64,000 nt of DNA. It comes from Cytophagales bacterium. Its GTDB lineage: Bacteria > Bacteroidota > Bacteroidia > Cytophagales > 172606-1. Where the stretch lies: positions 1 through 64,000 of the forward strand of contig JAUJNL010000017.1 in NCBI GenBank assembly GCA_030448185.1, in the 5' to 3' direction. The position numbers and the translations under genes are program-made. Of this stretch, positions 54,273-63,159 are shown in pieces. The notes under the pieces were generated by a model. That model was not told the DNA's origin and did not search any database. It saw only the letters and a list, made by a program, of their open reading frames with translations. Numbering within the stretch: position 1 is the stretch's first letter; each line of letters begins with the position of its first letter.

Positions 54273-55763
54273 ATGGTTTTAAATAATATTGGCAAAGCCA
54301 TTCTTTTTCAGCGTCAATCGCTTTTTTCTCTTTCAGCACCACTTCCGCTTCTGCACAGGAAATCATTGATTCACTCAGATGTAGTTGGGCTTACACCCAT
54401 TGTAGGTGATACTATTACTGAATTAATGGCTGATCATCAGCTGGGGGAGGATACCCTCTTTAACTATCCGGAAGAACTGATTGCCGATCAACTGGCGTGT
54501 TTGCAGAATGAAGTACTCTTTCGTTATAATAAAACAGTTAAGGCATTTATCAATTATCTGACTGTAAGAAAACGGAGTTATACCCGTACTATGCTGGAGA
54601 GAAAGCATATTTATTTCCCTATTTTTGAGGAAGAACTGAAAAAACAAGGCCTTCCGGACGAACTGAAATATCTACCCGTTGTGGAGTCAGGTCTTAATCC
54701 CAGAGTTGTATCGGTTGCCAGAGCCGTTGGACTGTGGCAGTTTATCTCTTCAGCCGGCCGCGAATATGGCCCTCTACCAGGACGCACTTATAGATGAACG
54801 GCATGGACCCTTATGAGGCTACCAAAGCGGAGTTCGTTACCTAAAAGTATTGCACGATATGTTTGGGGACTGGGAATTGGCAATGGCCGCCTATAATTGT
54901 ATGTCCGGGCAACGTACGCCGCGCGATCCGTCGTTCAGGTAATAAAACTGGTTTCTGGGAAATATATAATTACCTTCCACGCGAGACCCGTTCATACGTA
55001 CCTATGTTTGTTGCTACTACGTACGTGATGAATCACCATAAGACATACAATATCCGGCCAGACTCTCTAGCCCGTTATATTCCGCATGATACTATTCAAG
55101 TTAATCAGTATTTAGACTTAGCCCTGTTAGCCAAACAGTTGACTATCCCCGTGGAAGACTTACAGTGGCTTAATCCACATTTGAAGCGCAATGCTGTTCT
55201 TACTCATATGAAGGACTTTGTGCTCCGGGTGCCCAAAGAGGTAATGCCAGTACTGACGCTGAACCGCCAGTCGTGCTGGATTCCGCCTCTGCCAGCCAAG
55301 CCCTGCTGAAGCGGCAATTCTATTAGCTGCAGCTAAGGAAGAGCCCAAATCAGTAGTAAGATCAAGCTCGGGAGGGTCATCAACAAGTGGCAAAAAACGA
55401 ATTGCGCATACGGTCAGGAGAGGAGAGATGCTGGGAGAGATTGCTGATAAGTATAATGTAGCTTTAACTGACTTGCGTAAATGGAACAACATCCGTGGCA
55501 ATAAGATCAGAGCGGGGCAGAAGTTATACGTATGGGTTCACCGTCCGGTAAAACAAGCGCCAGAGAGCGAATCGAAAGTTAACGCAATTGCTTCCGTAGA
55601 TAAAGAACCATCTGCCAATACAAAGGTATATATGGTTCAGCCAGGGGACACTTTATGGAGTATTTCAAAGGTTCATGGCAATATCCCGGTTGAGAAGATC
55701 AAGAAGCTGAATAAGTTGAAGACAAATGAACTGAAGCCAGGTCAGAAGCTCATTATTGGATAG
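54273..55763 (+). CDS. MltD-like lytic transglycosylase with LysM repeats, frameshifted
   Basis: About 490 aa if four or more breaks are bridged. The start (MVLNNIGKAILFQ) joins a signal peptide in another frame (AFFSFSTTSASAQEIIDS). The SLT domain follows: ELKYLPVVESGLNPRVVSV, with the catalytic Glu, AVGLWQFISSAGREYG, then in other frames MDPYEATKA, YLKVLHDMFGDWELAMAAYN and CPGNVRRAIRRSGNK. Two LysM domains are near the end (TVRRGEMLGEIADKYNVALT; VQPGDTLWSISKVHGNIPVE). It cleaves peptidoglycan strands from the periplasm. The tatA-gatA-LysM order is common in Cytophagales. Confidence 0.87.
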
Positions 55764-55890
55764 TAAGTAAATGGACAATGTAAAATGTACAATTGAAGAT
55801 AGATAATGGGTAAGCCGATGAAAACAAAATGCTACTTGTAGACCATTGTTAATTCATTCATTTCTAGTACTTAGCAACGAATTTTATAGA

Positions 55891-55925
55891 AAAACTGAAA
55901 GGTTTAATCAACCTTTCTGGGTTTT
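55891..55925. terminator. Probable bidirectional terminator
   Basis: An imperfect stem (AAAACTGAAAGGTT against AACCTTTCTGGGTTTT) with A- and T-rich flanks lies between the convergent lytic transglycosylase and mutS genes. Confidence 0.65.
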
Positions 55926-55987
55926 GTTTTGAATGATTCTTGTTGATTCTGGTATCGGCCATAAGTATATACCGCAACGTATGGTAT

Positions 55988-58626
55988 CTAACTTCCTTTC
56001 TCCAGCATTAGCTTTATTTCATTTAATTTCAGTAAGGCTTCAATAGGTGAGATTGTATTTACGTCAATTCTGCCTAGGAACTTTTTACACATTCAAAATG
56101 TGGATTTTGTCCTTCAAAAATATTGAGTTGATAGTTGGATTTCGGAATTTCCCTCAATTTCTCTTTAGTTTTACTTCTGATTTTATCCTGCTCCAGATAG
56201 TGCATGATTTCGTTAGCCCTTAAAACCACTGGCTGCGGCATTCCGGCCATTTGGGCTACATGAATACCAAAGCTGTGTTCGCTGCCACCTTCCTTTAACT
56301 TCCGCAAGAAAACTACTTTGTTGCCCACTTCCTTCACCGAAACATTGTAATTCCTGATTCGGGGGAAGTCTTCAGCCAATTGATTAAGTTCATGGTAATG
56401 CGTTGCAAACAAAGTTTTAGCCTTGAATTTAGGATGCTTGTGCAGATACTCCACAATGGCCCAGGCAATAGAAATTCCATCATACGTACTCGTTCCCCGG
56501 CCGATCTCATCCATTAGTACCAGGCTCCGATCACTCAGGTTGTTGAGAATACTGGCGGTTTCGGTCATTTCCACCATAAAAGTGGATTCGCCCCGGGAGA
56601 GATTATCAGAGGCTCCAACCCGAGTGAATACTTTGTCTACCAGCCCAATCTTGGCTTGAGTGGCCGGCACAAAACTGCCCATCTGAGCCATTAGCACAAT
56701 GAGAGCCGTCTGACGGAGCAAAGCTGACTTACCGGCCATATTTGGACCGGTAATAATGATTACCTGCTGGGTTTGATCATCGATGAAAACATCATTGGGA
56801 ACGTAACTTTCACCCAGGGGCAGTTGTTGTTCAATTACCGGATGGCGGCCATCCTTAATATCAATTGTTTTATTTTCGGAAACATCCGGACGCACATACT
56901 TATGTCGGACAGCTGTGTGGGCAAAGGAGAGCAAACAATCTAACTTGCCCAACACTTGCGCGTTCTGCTGAATCTGCGTAACGTATTGTGAAGCAGTAAG
57001 CACCAACTCGTTGAACAAGGCCTGCTCAATCCCGAAAATCCGGTCTTCAGCCGTCAAAATTTTCTCTTCGTACGTTTTTAACTCTTCAGTAATGTACCGT
57101 TCGGCATTTACCAGGGTTTGTTTACGAATCCAGTGAGCCGGAACTTTATCCTTGTGGGCATTGGTCACTTCCAGGTAGTAACCAAACACTTTATTGTAAG
57201 ACACTTTCAGTGAAGTAATACCTGTATTGGTAATTTCACGTTGTTGCATCTGGGCCAAAAAATCTTTGCCTGAGTAAGCTATCTTCCGCAACTCATCCAA
57301 TTCGGCATCCACGCCATCTTTCAGTAAGCGGCCTTGATTGGTAACAAGTGGCGGTTCTTCGCTAAGCTCCTTCTCCAACTTTTCCAGTAAAAATTGGCAT
57401 AGGTTCACCTGATCAGCGAATTTTTGGAGTTGTGGTACACTACAATTGGCCAGCAGTTGCTTGATAGGAGATAGCTGACGGAGTGAACGCTTCAATTGCA
57501 GCAATTCGCGTGGATTTACCCGCCGCACCGCAACTTTGGAAATGAGTCGTTCCAGGTCGCCAATACTTCGCAGGTATTTTAGTAAGTCTTCTTGTAGTTC
57601 AATTTCCCGGGTAAAAAAATCTACTACCTCCAGCCGTTCCTCAATGGCAGCCTTCTCCTTCAAGGGTAAAACCAGCCATTTTTTCATTAGCCGGCTACCC
57701 ATAGCCGTTACCGTATTATCCAGCACCTGGATCAACGGAACGCCGCCTTCCTGCTGTGGGTATACCAGTTCAAGGTTACGGATGGTAAACCGGTCAAGCC
57801 ACACGTACCGATCTTCTTCCAGGCGGGAGATATTGGAGATATGCGCAATTTCGCGGTGCTCCGTCTCTTCGAGGTAGTGCAGGATACAGCCAGCTGCTAC
57901 AATACCTTCTTGCAGGTTTTCGATCCCAAACCCTTTTAGTGAAGAAGTCTGAAAATGGCTAGTTAACTTCTCGTAACAGAACGAGTGGCCGAATATCCAG
58001 TCGTCCAGTGAGTAAGTGGTAAACTTGTCCCCAAACCAGCCCAGAAATTCCTTTTTTCGGTTCTTGCAGAAGATCACCTCTGAAGGTTGAAAGCTTTGCA
58101 GCAGTTTATCTACGTAAATAGTGTCCCCTTGCGAAGCAAAAAACTCACCGGTAGAAACGTCCAGAAAGGCAATCCCAATAGTTTTATCCGTCAGATGAAG
58201 CGCACACAGGTAATTATTACGCTTTACGTCCAGTACATTGTCATGGAAGGATATGCCAGGAGTTACCAACTCGGTCACCCCGCGCTTTACAATACCTTGA
58301 GCTACTTTGGGATCTTCCAACTGATCGCAGATAGCTACCCGCTGCCCGGCCCGGATGAGTTTAGGTAAATACGTATCGAGGGCATGGTGCGGAAATCCGG
58401 CCAGGGCAATTTCGGAAGCCGCGCCATTGGCCCGCTTAGTAAGGACAATACCCAGAATCTGACTGGTCTTGACGGCATCCTCGCCGAATGTTTCATAAAA
58501 ATCTCCTACCCGGAACAGCAGTAAAGCCCCGGGATGCTTGGCTTTAATGACATTATACTGCTTCATTAACGGCGTTTCGGCCTTATTAGGATTTTCGGCT
58601 ACGGCGGAAGTGGTGAATTTGGTCAA
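55988..58626 (-). CDS. mutS: DNA mismatch repair protein MutS, frameshifted at the 3' end
   Basis: About 879 aa. The mismatch-recognition motif is [17 protein letters not shown] (Phe-x-Glu). The connector, lever and clamp domains follow, then the ATPase with Walker [19 protein letters not shown], Walker [16 protein letters not shown] and [13 protein letters not shown]. One A is missing in an A-run near 56086: instead of stopping at VKSS (56074), the true end reads [20 protein letters not shown] and ends KLMLEKGS at 55988. I favour the TTG at 58626 ([14 protein letters not shown]) as the start; the frame is open to a TTG at 58698 and no ATG is available before the domain begins. It starts post-replicative mismatch repair. 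Confidence 0.95.
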
Positions 58627-58698
58627 GCGAAATGCAAGGGTTAAAAGTGGTTCGTTTGGGTTCTCAAAACTATCTGAGGAGATGGCCCCAATAAACAA

Positions 58699-59053
58699 AT
58701 ATATAAAAAACCACCCGTCCGGGTAAGGGGTAGCAGTGACTCATTCAAAAATCTTAGCTTCTGCAAGCGGCTTTTATCCGGCTCGTTTTGTAAAATAACT
58801 CCTAGGTTTTTCCCTGATATAGTCTGTTTTTATTGCTCTCTGTCGGGTGTCATAACTGGATTCATTCCCCTTGGTTTGCTTACTTATCTCCCTGGTTTTA
58901 TTGCTCCTATGTTACTTTCAAACTGGAGGTATATATCTTTGCAAAGCCGTTTTACGTATGGCAAGGTTTGAATTGGGTAAAAAAATAAGCTTATGGCAGT
59001 AACGCTGACCAAGGCCTTTATAACAGTAACATCATACTAAACTCTTTTTATCT
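58699..59053. other. Divergent intergenic region mutS / TrmH-type gene
   Basis: About 350 bp without a gene. A TATCTTTG at 58934-58941 matches the -7 motif of Bacteroidota but has no clear TTTG partner at the right distance. No RNA gene is evident. Confidence 0.4.
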
Positions 59054-59587
59054 ATGCGTAAACTTTCCATGGATGAGTTGAACCGTCTCTCAGTTGATGA
59101 CTTCAGGCAGGCCAGAAAAAATCCGGTGGTAATACTGCTGGATGACGTGAGAAGTGCTCACAATGTGGGTTCTGCCTTCCGTACAGCTGACGCTTTCCTG
59201 GCCGAAAAAATCTATTTGTGCGGCATTACCGGCACTCCACCTAACCGGGAAATTACCAAGACGGCTTTAGGCGCCGATGAATCCGTAAAATGGAAATATG
59301 CTGCTGATTCGGTAGAGGCCGTGAAGCAAGTACGTGCGGAGGGGTACAAAATCGTGGTAATCGAACAGACCAGTGGCAGCGTACCCTTGCAGAAACTGCA
59401 ATTATCTCCCAATAGTAAATATTGTTTTGTCTTCGGCAACGAGGTATTCGGCGTGAAGGAGGAGATTGTTACGATGGCTGATACCTGCGTAGAAATTCCT
59501 CAGTTTGGCACCAAGCACTCTTTAAATGTTTCGGTTAGCATCGGAATTGTTATGTGGCAATGCGCAATGGTTTTAAACCTATATTAA
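59054..59587 (+). CDS. TrmH-family SPOUT RNA methyltransferase
   Basis: 177 aa. All three SPOUT motifs are there: NVGSAFRTADAF (motif 1), FVFGNEVFGVKEEIV (motif 2) and IPQFGTKHSLNVSVSIGIVM (motif 3, with the knot that binds SAM). It should 2'-O-methylate a tRNA or rRNA ribose; the exact target is not evident. The length fits the TrmH/TrmL-like short forms. Confidence 0.92.
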   Translation: MRKLSMDELNRLSVDDFRQARKNPVVILLDDVRSAHNVGSAFRTADAFLAEKIYLCGITGTPPNREITKTALGADESVKWKYAADSVEAVKQVRAEGYKIVVIEQTSGSVPLQKLQLSPNSKYCFVFGNEVFGVKEEIVTMADTCVEIPQFGTKHSLNVSVSIGIVMWQCAMVLNLY

Positions 59588-59612
59588 ATTTTGGATAATT
59601 GAAGCTTAACAC

Positions 59613-59643
59613 TTTGATAACAATCAAATGTGTAATACTTTAG
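59613..59643 (+). promoter_or_regulatory. Bacteroidota-type promoter of the histone H1-like gene
   Basis: TTTG at 59613-59616, a 19-nt spacer, then TACTTTAG at 59636-59643 (consensus TAnnTTTG, one mismatch). The start codon lies 30 nt downstream. Spacing and sequence fit the -33/-7 promoter known in this phylum. Confidence 0.6.
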
Positions 59644-59673
59644 CCATCCTATCTCCATCAATTATATATAATA

Positions 59674-60036
59674 ATGAGCGATTCTAAGGTAACACGTAAA
59701 GAACTGACGGCCAAAATTGTGGACAAGATCCATGAAGCTTTGGGAGAGATCAATGAAAATACTTCCAAAAAGATTAAAAAATCTGCCGAAACAGTAGCTC
59801 GTAAATTGGCAAAGAAGTTTAATGCTAGTCTGAAGAAGGCCGAAAAAAAAGCAAAAAATGCCAGTGCTGCTAAAGTAAAGGATTCTAAAAAATCAAAGAA
59901 GCAAAAGAAAGCCAAGAAGGTAGTGGCTGCTCAACCAGTGAAATTAGCTGCACCCGCTGAAAATCAGGAGGTGGTAGCCGTTGAAGTGAAACAGAAAAAA
60001 GAAGCAGTTACTGCTTCTATGGATGGGCAAGAATAA
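59674..60036 (+). CDS. Histone H1-like basic protein
   Basis: 120 aa. A short N-terminal helical segment (KELTAKIVDKIHEALGEINE) is followed by a Lys/Ala-rich tail (KKAEKKAKNASAAKVKDSKK) of about 80 residues and an acidic end. This is the usual composition of bacterial histone H1-like/HC1-like proteins thought to compact DNA or bind RNA. It is convergent with dps, another nucleoid-associated protein gene. Confidence 0.85.
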   Translation: MSDSKVTRKELTAKIVDKIHEALGEINENTSKKIKKSAETVARKLAKKFNASLKKAEKKAKNASAAKVKDSKKSKKQKKAKKVVAAQPVKLAAPAENQEVVAVEVKQKKEAVTASMDGQE

Positions 60037-60056
60037 GCAAGTAAATAAAAATACCT

Positions 60057-60100
60057 TCATAAAAACAGGCTGATCTATATAGATCAGCCTGTTTTTATGA
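60057..60100. terminator. 44-bp perfect palindrome, bidirectional terminator
   Basis: Two 22-nt halves are exact reverse complements, with a TATA centre and A5/T5 near the ends, between the convergent H1-like and dps genes. It should terminate both transcripts and is unusually long and perfect. Confidence 0.92.
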
Positions 60101-60119
60101 TCAGTACATTGCTGATTGC

Positions 60120-60644
60120 TTAAGACTCACTTTGTGAACCGGGCGAATCAATATTTTCCGTACGCTTGTTTAACCAGGAGTTAAGCATCCAGATCGTCTT
60201 TTCGTGACTGCTGATAAAATCCTCCAGCAGATTGGTCGTGCCTACGTCAGTAGCATCATCTGCGGCCTGCCAGGCATTACGTATTTTTTCAAGGAGACGC
60301 TGAATATCCTGTACCGTAAGTTTAACAATTTCAACATCATTGAAGACATTCTTGGCTTCCTGCATGCCGGAGATTTCCAGGAAGTCCGACATGGTATGAT
60401 AAGGAGTGAAGCCTACCGTTAAAATACGTTCGGCCAGTTCGTCAATATTATCTTTGGCCTCTTCGTATAACTCTTCAAACTTCTGGTGTAATTCAAAGAA
60501 ACGGTGCCCTTTTACGTTCCAGTGAAATCCGCGCAGGTTCTGGTAAGAGACATGATAAGCAGCCAGTACTTCATTAAGGGCAGTGGCTACTATCTCTAAT
60601 TTATCGGCGTCTAATCCAATTTGATTTACTTGTTCAGCTTTCAT
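60120..60644 (-). CDS. dps: Dps-family DNA-binding ferritin
   Basis: 174 aa. The ferroxidase signature is intact: LRGFHWNVKGHRFFELHQKF (His), then EELYEEAKDNIDELAERIL (Glu/Asp residues). The protein forms dodecamers that store iron and protect DNA under oxidative or starvation stress. The C-terminal tail is acidic/polar (ENIDSPGSQSES), so direct DNA binding through the tail is doubtful. Confidence 0.95.
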   Translation of the reverse strand: MKAEQVNQIGLDADKLEIVATALNEVLAAYHVSYQNLRGFHWNVKGHRFFELHQKFEELYEEAKDNIDELAERILTVGFTPYHTMSDFLEISGMQEAKNVFNDVEIVKLTVQDIQRLLEKIRNAWQAADDATDVGTTNLLEDFISSHEKTIWMLNSWLNKRTENIDSPGSQSES

Positions 60645-60969
60645 GATTCGGTTGGTAAGGTTCTTCCCTTGCTTACGGAAGGGCCGCCGAAAAGTTTAAT
60701 TTTACGGACTCCCATTTCTACTTTTGAGACCTGATTTTACTCATTTCAGAAAGGGTAATATGCAGCATAGAGCCAAATATTCAAACAAGTCAGTAGCCAC
60801 TTGGTTGAACCTTCTTGCCTTATTGTAAGTTCTACACATTAATAAATTACTTACCTTCGCAGGCTCAACTGTAAGAAATGCTAAAGGCTAAATTTTAAAG
60901 AGTATATGAAAAGAAGCAGGCACATCCATTGGGCATTTAGCCTTTAAAACTTAACATTTTATCTATACT

Positions 60970-61491
60970 ATGGCTATTCAGCGACCTTTTAACCTGCAGC
61001 AATGGATTGACCAGAACCGTCACCTGCTCAAACCTCCCGTTGGGAATCAGCAAGTGTACAAAGGGAACGATGATTTTATCGTAATGGTCGTAGGCGGGCC
61101 TAATGCCCGTAAAGATTTTCACTACGATGAAGGCGAAGAGTTGTTTTACCAGTTGGAGGGCGAGATTACGCTGAAAATTGTGGAGGATGGTAAAATTGTA
61201 GATATTCCCCTGAAGGCTGGTGATATGTTTCTGCTGCCTCCCCGCGTGCCGCATTCTCCGCGACGTACCCCCGGCTCAATCGGTTTGGTGGTGGAACGTT
61301 ATCGTAAGCCGGATGAAAAAGATGGTTTTCTGTGGTTCTGCGAGAATTGCGGTAATAAGTTGTACGAAGAATTTATTCCGGTATCAGACATTGTAAATCA
61401 GTTGCCGGTAGTAATGAATACGTTTTTTGAATCAGTGGAAAAGCGCACCTGCCGGGTATGTGGAACCATAATGGAAAAGCCAGCGGTCTAA
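60970..61491 (+). CDS. nbaC: 3-hydroxyanthranilate 3,4-dioxygenase
   Basis: 173 aa. The cupin iron site is KDFHYDEGEELFYQLEGE (His, Glu), with PPRVPHSPRR (second His) and the substrate-binding Arg region VVGGPNARKDF. The C-terminal CENC...CRVC is the rubredoxin-like second iron site of bacterial enzymes. It opens 3-hydroxyanthranilate to the precursor of quinolinate, used for NAD synthesis. Downstream on the same strand are kynU and kmo, so the steps from kynurenine to quinolinate are grouped. Confidence 0.95.
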   Translation: MAIQRPFNLQQWIDQNRHLLKPPVGNQQVYKGNDDFIVMVVGGPNARKDFHYDEGEELFYQLEGEITLKIVEDGKIVDIPLKAGDMFLLPPRVPHSPRRTPGSIGLVVERYRKPDEKDGFLWFCENCGNKLYEEFIPVSDIVNQLPVVMNTFFESVEKRTCRVCGTIMEKPAV

Positions 61492-61679
61492 ACCATGATG
61501 TAAATGATTAGCCTGATTATCGTGATGTAAGTGTCACCTAATTAACCGTTTATTAAATACTTGATCAAAATTAGTTTATGAATACTTCTATTGTATAGAA
61601 TCTAAAGGGCGCATTAACTTAATTATCAGCCAGGCAGAAAAATGAAGTAATCATGTTAATCAAAGCAATCATTTAAATC

Positions 61680-63007
61680 ATGGTTCAGAGGATTGAATTT
61701 GAAAATACCCTCACTTTTGCCCGTCGGCTGGATTCCGGAGATCCGCTCCGGAAGTTTCGCAACCGTTTTTACATTCCGGTGGTAGAAGGACGGGAAGCCA
61801 TTTACTTATGCGGTAATTCGCTGGGATTGCAACCTAAATCCGCCCGTGAAGCCGTAGAACGGGAGATGTTGCACTGGGAAACCTTGGCTGTAGAAGGGCA
61901 CTTTGTGGGGCGACAACCCTGGCTGACGTATCATAAGCAGTTCAAGGAGCCTATCGGCCAGTTGATAGGTGCATTGCCGCATGAAACAGTGGTCATGAAT
62001 AACCTGACTGCCAATCTGCACCTGCTGATGGCTTCTTTTTACCAGCCCACTCCCCAGCGGTACAAAATCCTGATGGAAGCCGGCGCTTTTCCGTCGGACC
62101 AGTATGCCGTGGAATCGCAGGTAAAGTTTCATGGTTTTGATCCGGCAGAAGCAATCCTTGAGGTATTGCCCCGAACGGGTGAATGTACCCTGCGAACTGA
62201 AGCTATTATTCAGGTTATTGAAGCGCATAAAGATTCGCTGGCCTTGGTCTTGTTTGGTGGTATTAACTACTATACGGGGCAAGTGTTTGATATGAAAGCC
62301 ATTACGGAAGCCGGGCGGAAGGTTGGCACCTATGTTGGCTTTGATCTGGCTCATGCGATTGGCAACGTTCCTATGCACTTGCATGATTGGGGCGCTGACT
62401 TTGCCGTATGGTGTTCTTACAAATACCTTAACTCCGGTCCGGGAAGTGTAGCCGGAGCCTTTGTACACGAAAGGCACGCCGATAATGCCTCGCTGCTCCG
62501 CTTGGCGGGCTGGTGGGGTTACGACGAAGGTGCCCGATTTGGCATGCAAAAGGGCTTCAAGCCCATGTACGGAGCAGACGGCTGGCAATTATCTAATGGC
62601 CCCATTCTGTTGATGGCAACTCATAAGGCGGCACTGGAGATTTTTGAGGAAGCCGGCATTAACAACCTGCGGGATAAAAGTATAAAGCTGACTGGCTATT
62701 TAGAATTTATTCTACGTACCCATCCGTTGCTGGCATCGCATATCCGGATTATCATCCGGATTTGATGGCATCGCATATCCGGATTATCACCCCCGAAGTT
62801 GCCGAAGCGAGAGGCTGCCAATTGTCTTTGCTGGTACCGAAAATTGGCAAGCAGGTATTTGAGCGAATCAGCCAGGCAGGTATTATAGGCGATTGGCGGG
62901 AACCCGATGTCATACGTCTGTCACCGGTGCCATTGTATAACACTTTTGAAGATGTTTTCCGTTGTGGCGAAATACTTGCGGAAAGCATTGATGCAATTGT
63001 TAAGTAG
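61680..63007 (+). CDS. kynU: Kynureninase, interrupted by a 35-bp tandem duplication
   Basis: About 430 aa without the duplication. PLP-dependent: NNLTANLHLLMASFY, DLAHAIGNVP, and the Lys that binds PLP in VWCSYKYLNSGPGS; WWGYDEGARFGMQKGF is typical of kynureninase. It cleaves kynurenine or 3-hydroxykynurenine to (3-hydroxy)anthranilate and alanine. At 62731-62765 a 35-bp unit is duplicated, changing the frame and adding a stop (62763-62765). Removing it gives LLASHIRIITPEVAEARG and a normal C-terminus to 63007. Confidence 0.93.
62731..62789 (+). repeat. 35-bp tandem duplication in kynU
   Basis: The 24-nt word starting TGGCATCGCATATCC occurs at 62731-62754 and 62766-62789 (period 35). Between them lies ATCCGGAT-TATC-ATCCGGAT, two copies of a self-complementary octamer, which could favour slippage or template switching. 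Confidence 0.85.
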
Positions 63008-63135
63008 GTATCAGGTATTCGTTACTAGATATTGGGTGTTTCTTCGATGGTCAAAATTCCTTATTCGATATTATTGGTTGGGAAAAAGGTCGTTTAGGAA
63101 AAATCTAATATCCAGTACCCAGTATCTAATACCCA
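63007..63135. repeat. Intergenic imperfect inverted repeat, second copy
   Basis: The left arm 63007-63037 and right arm 63103-63135 are imperfect complements built from the same words (GGTATCAGGTA, TACTGGGTA) as the hairpin at 1579-1652. It overlaps the last base of the kynU stop codon and lies before kmo. Confidence 0.6.
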
Positions 63136-63159
63136 AATTTAAATAGAGGTTCAGACAAA

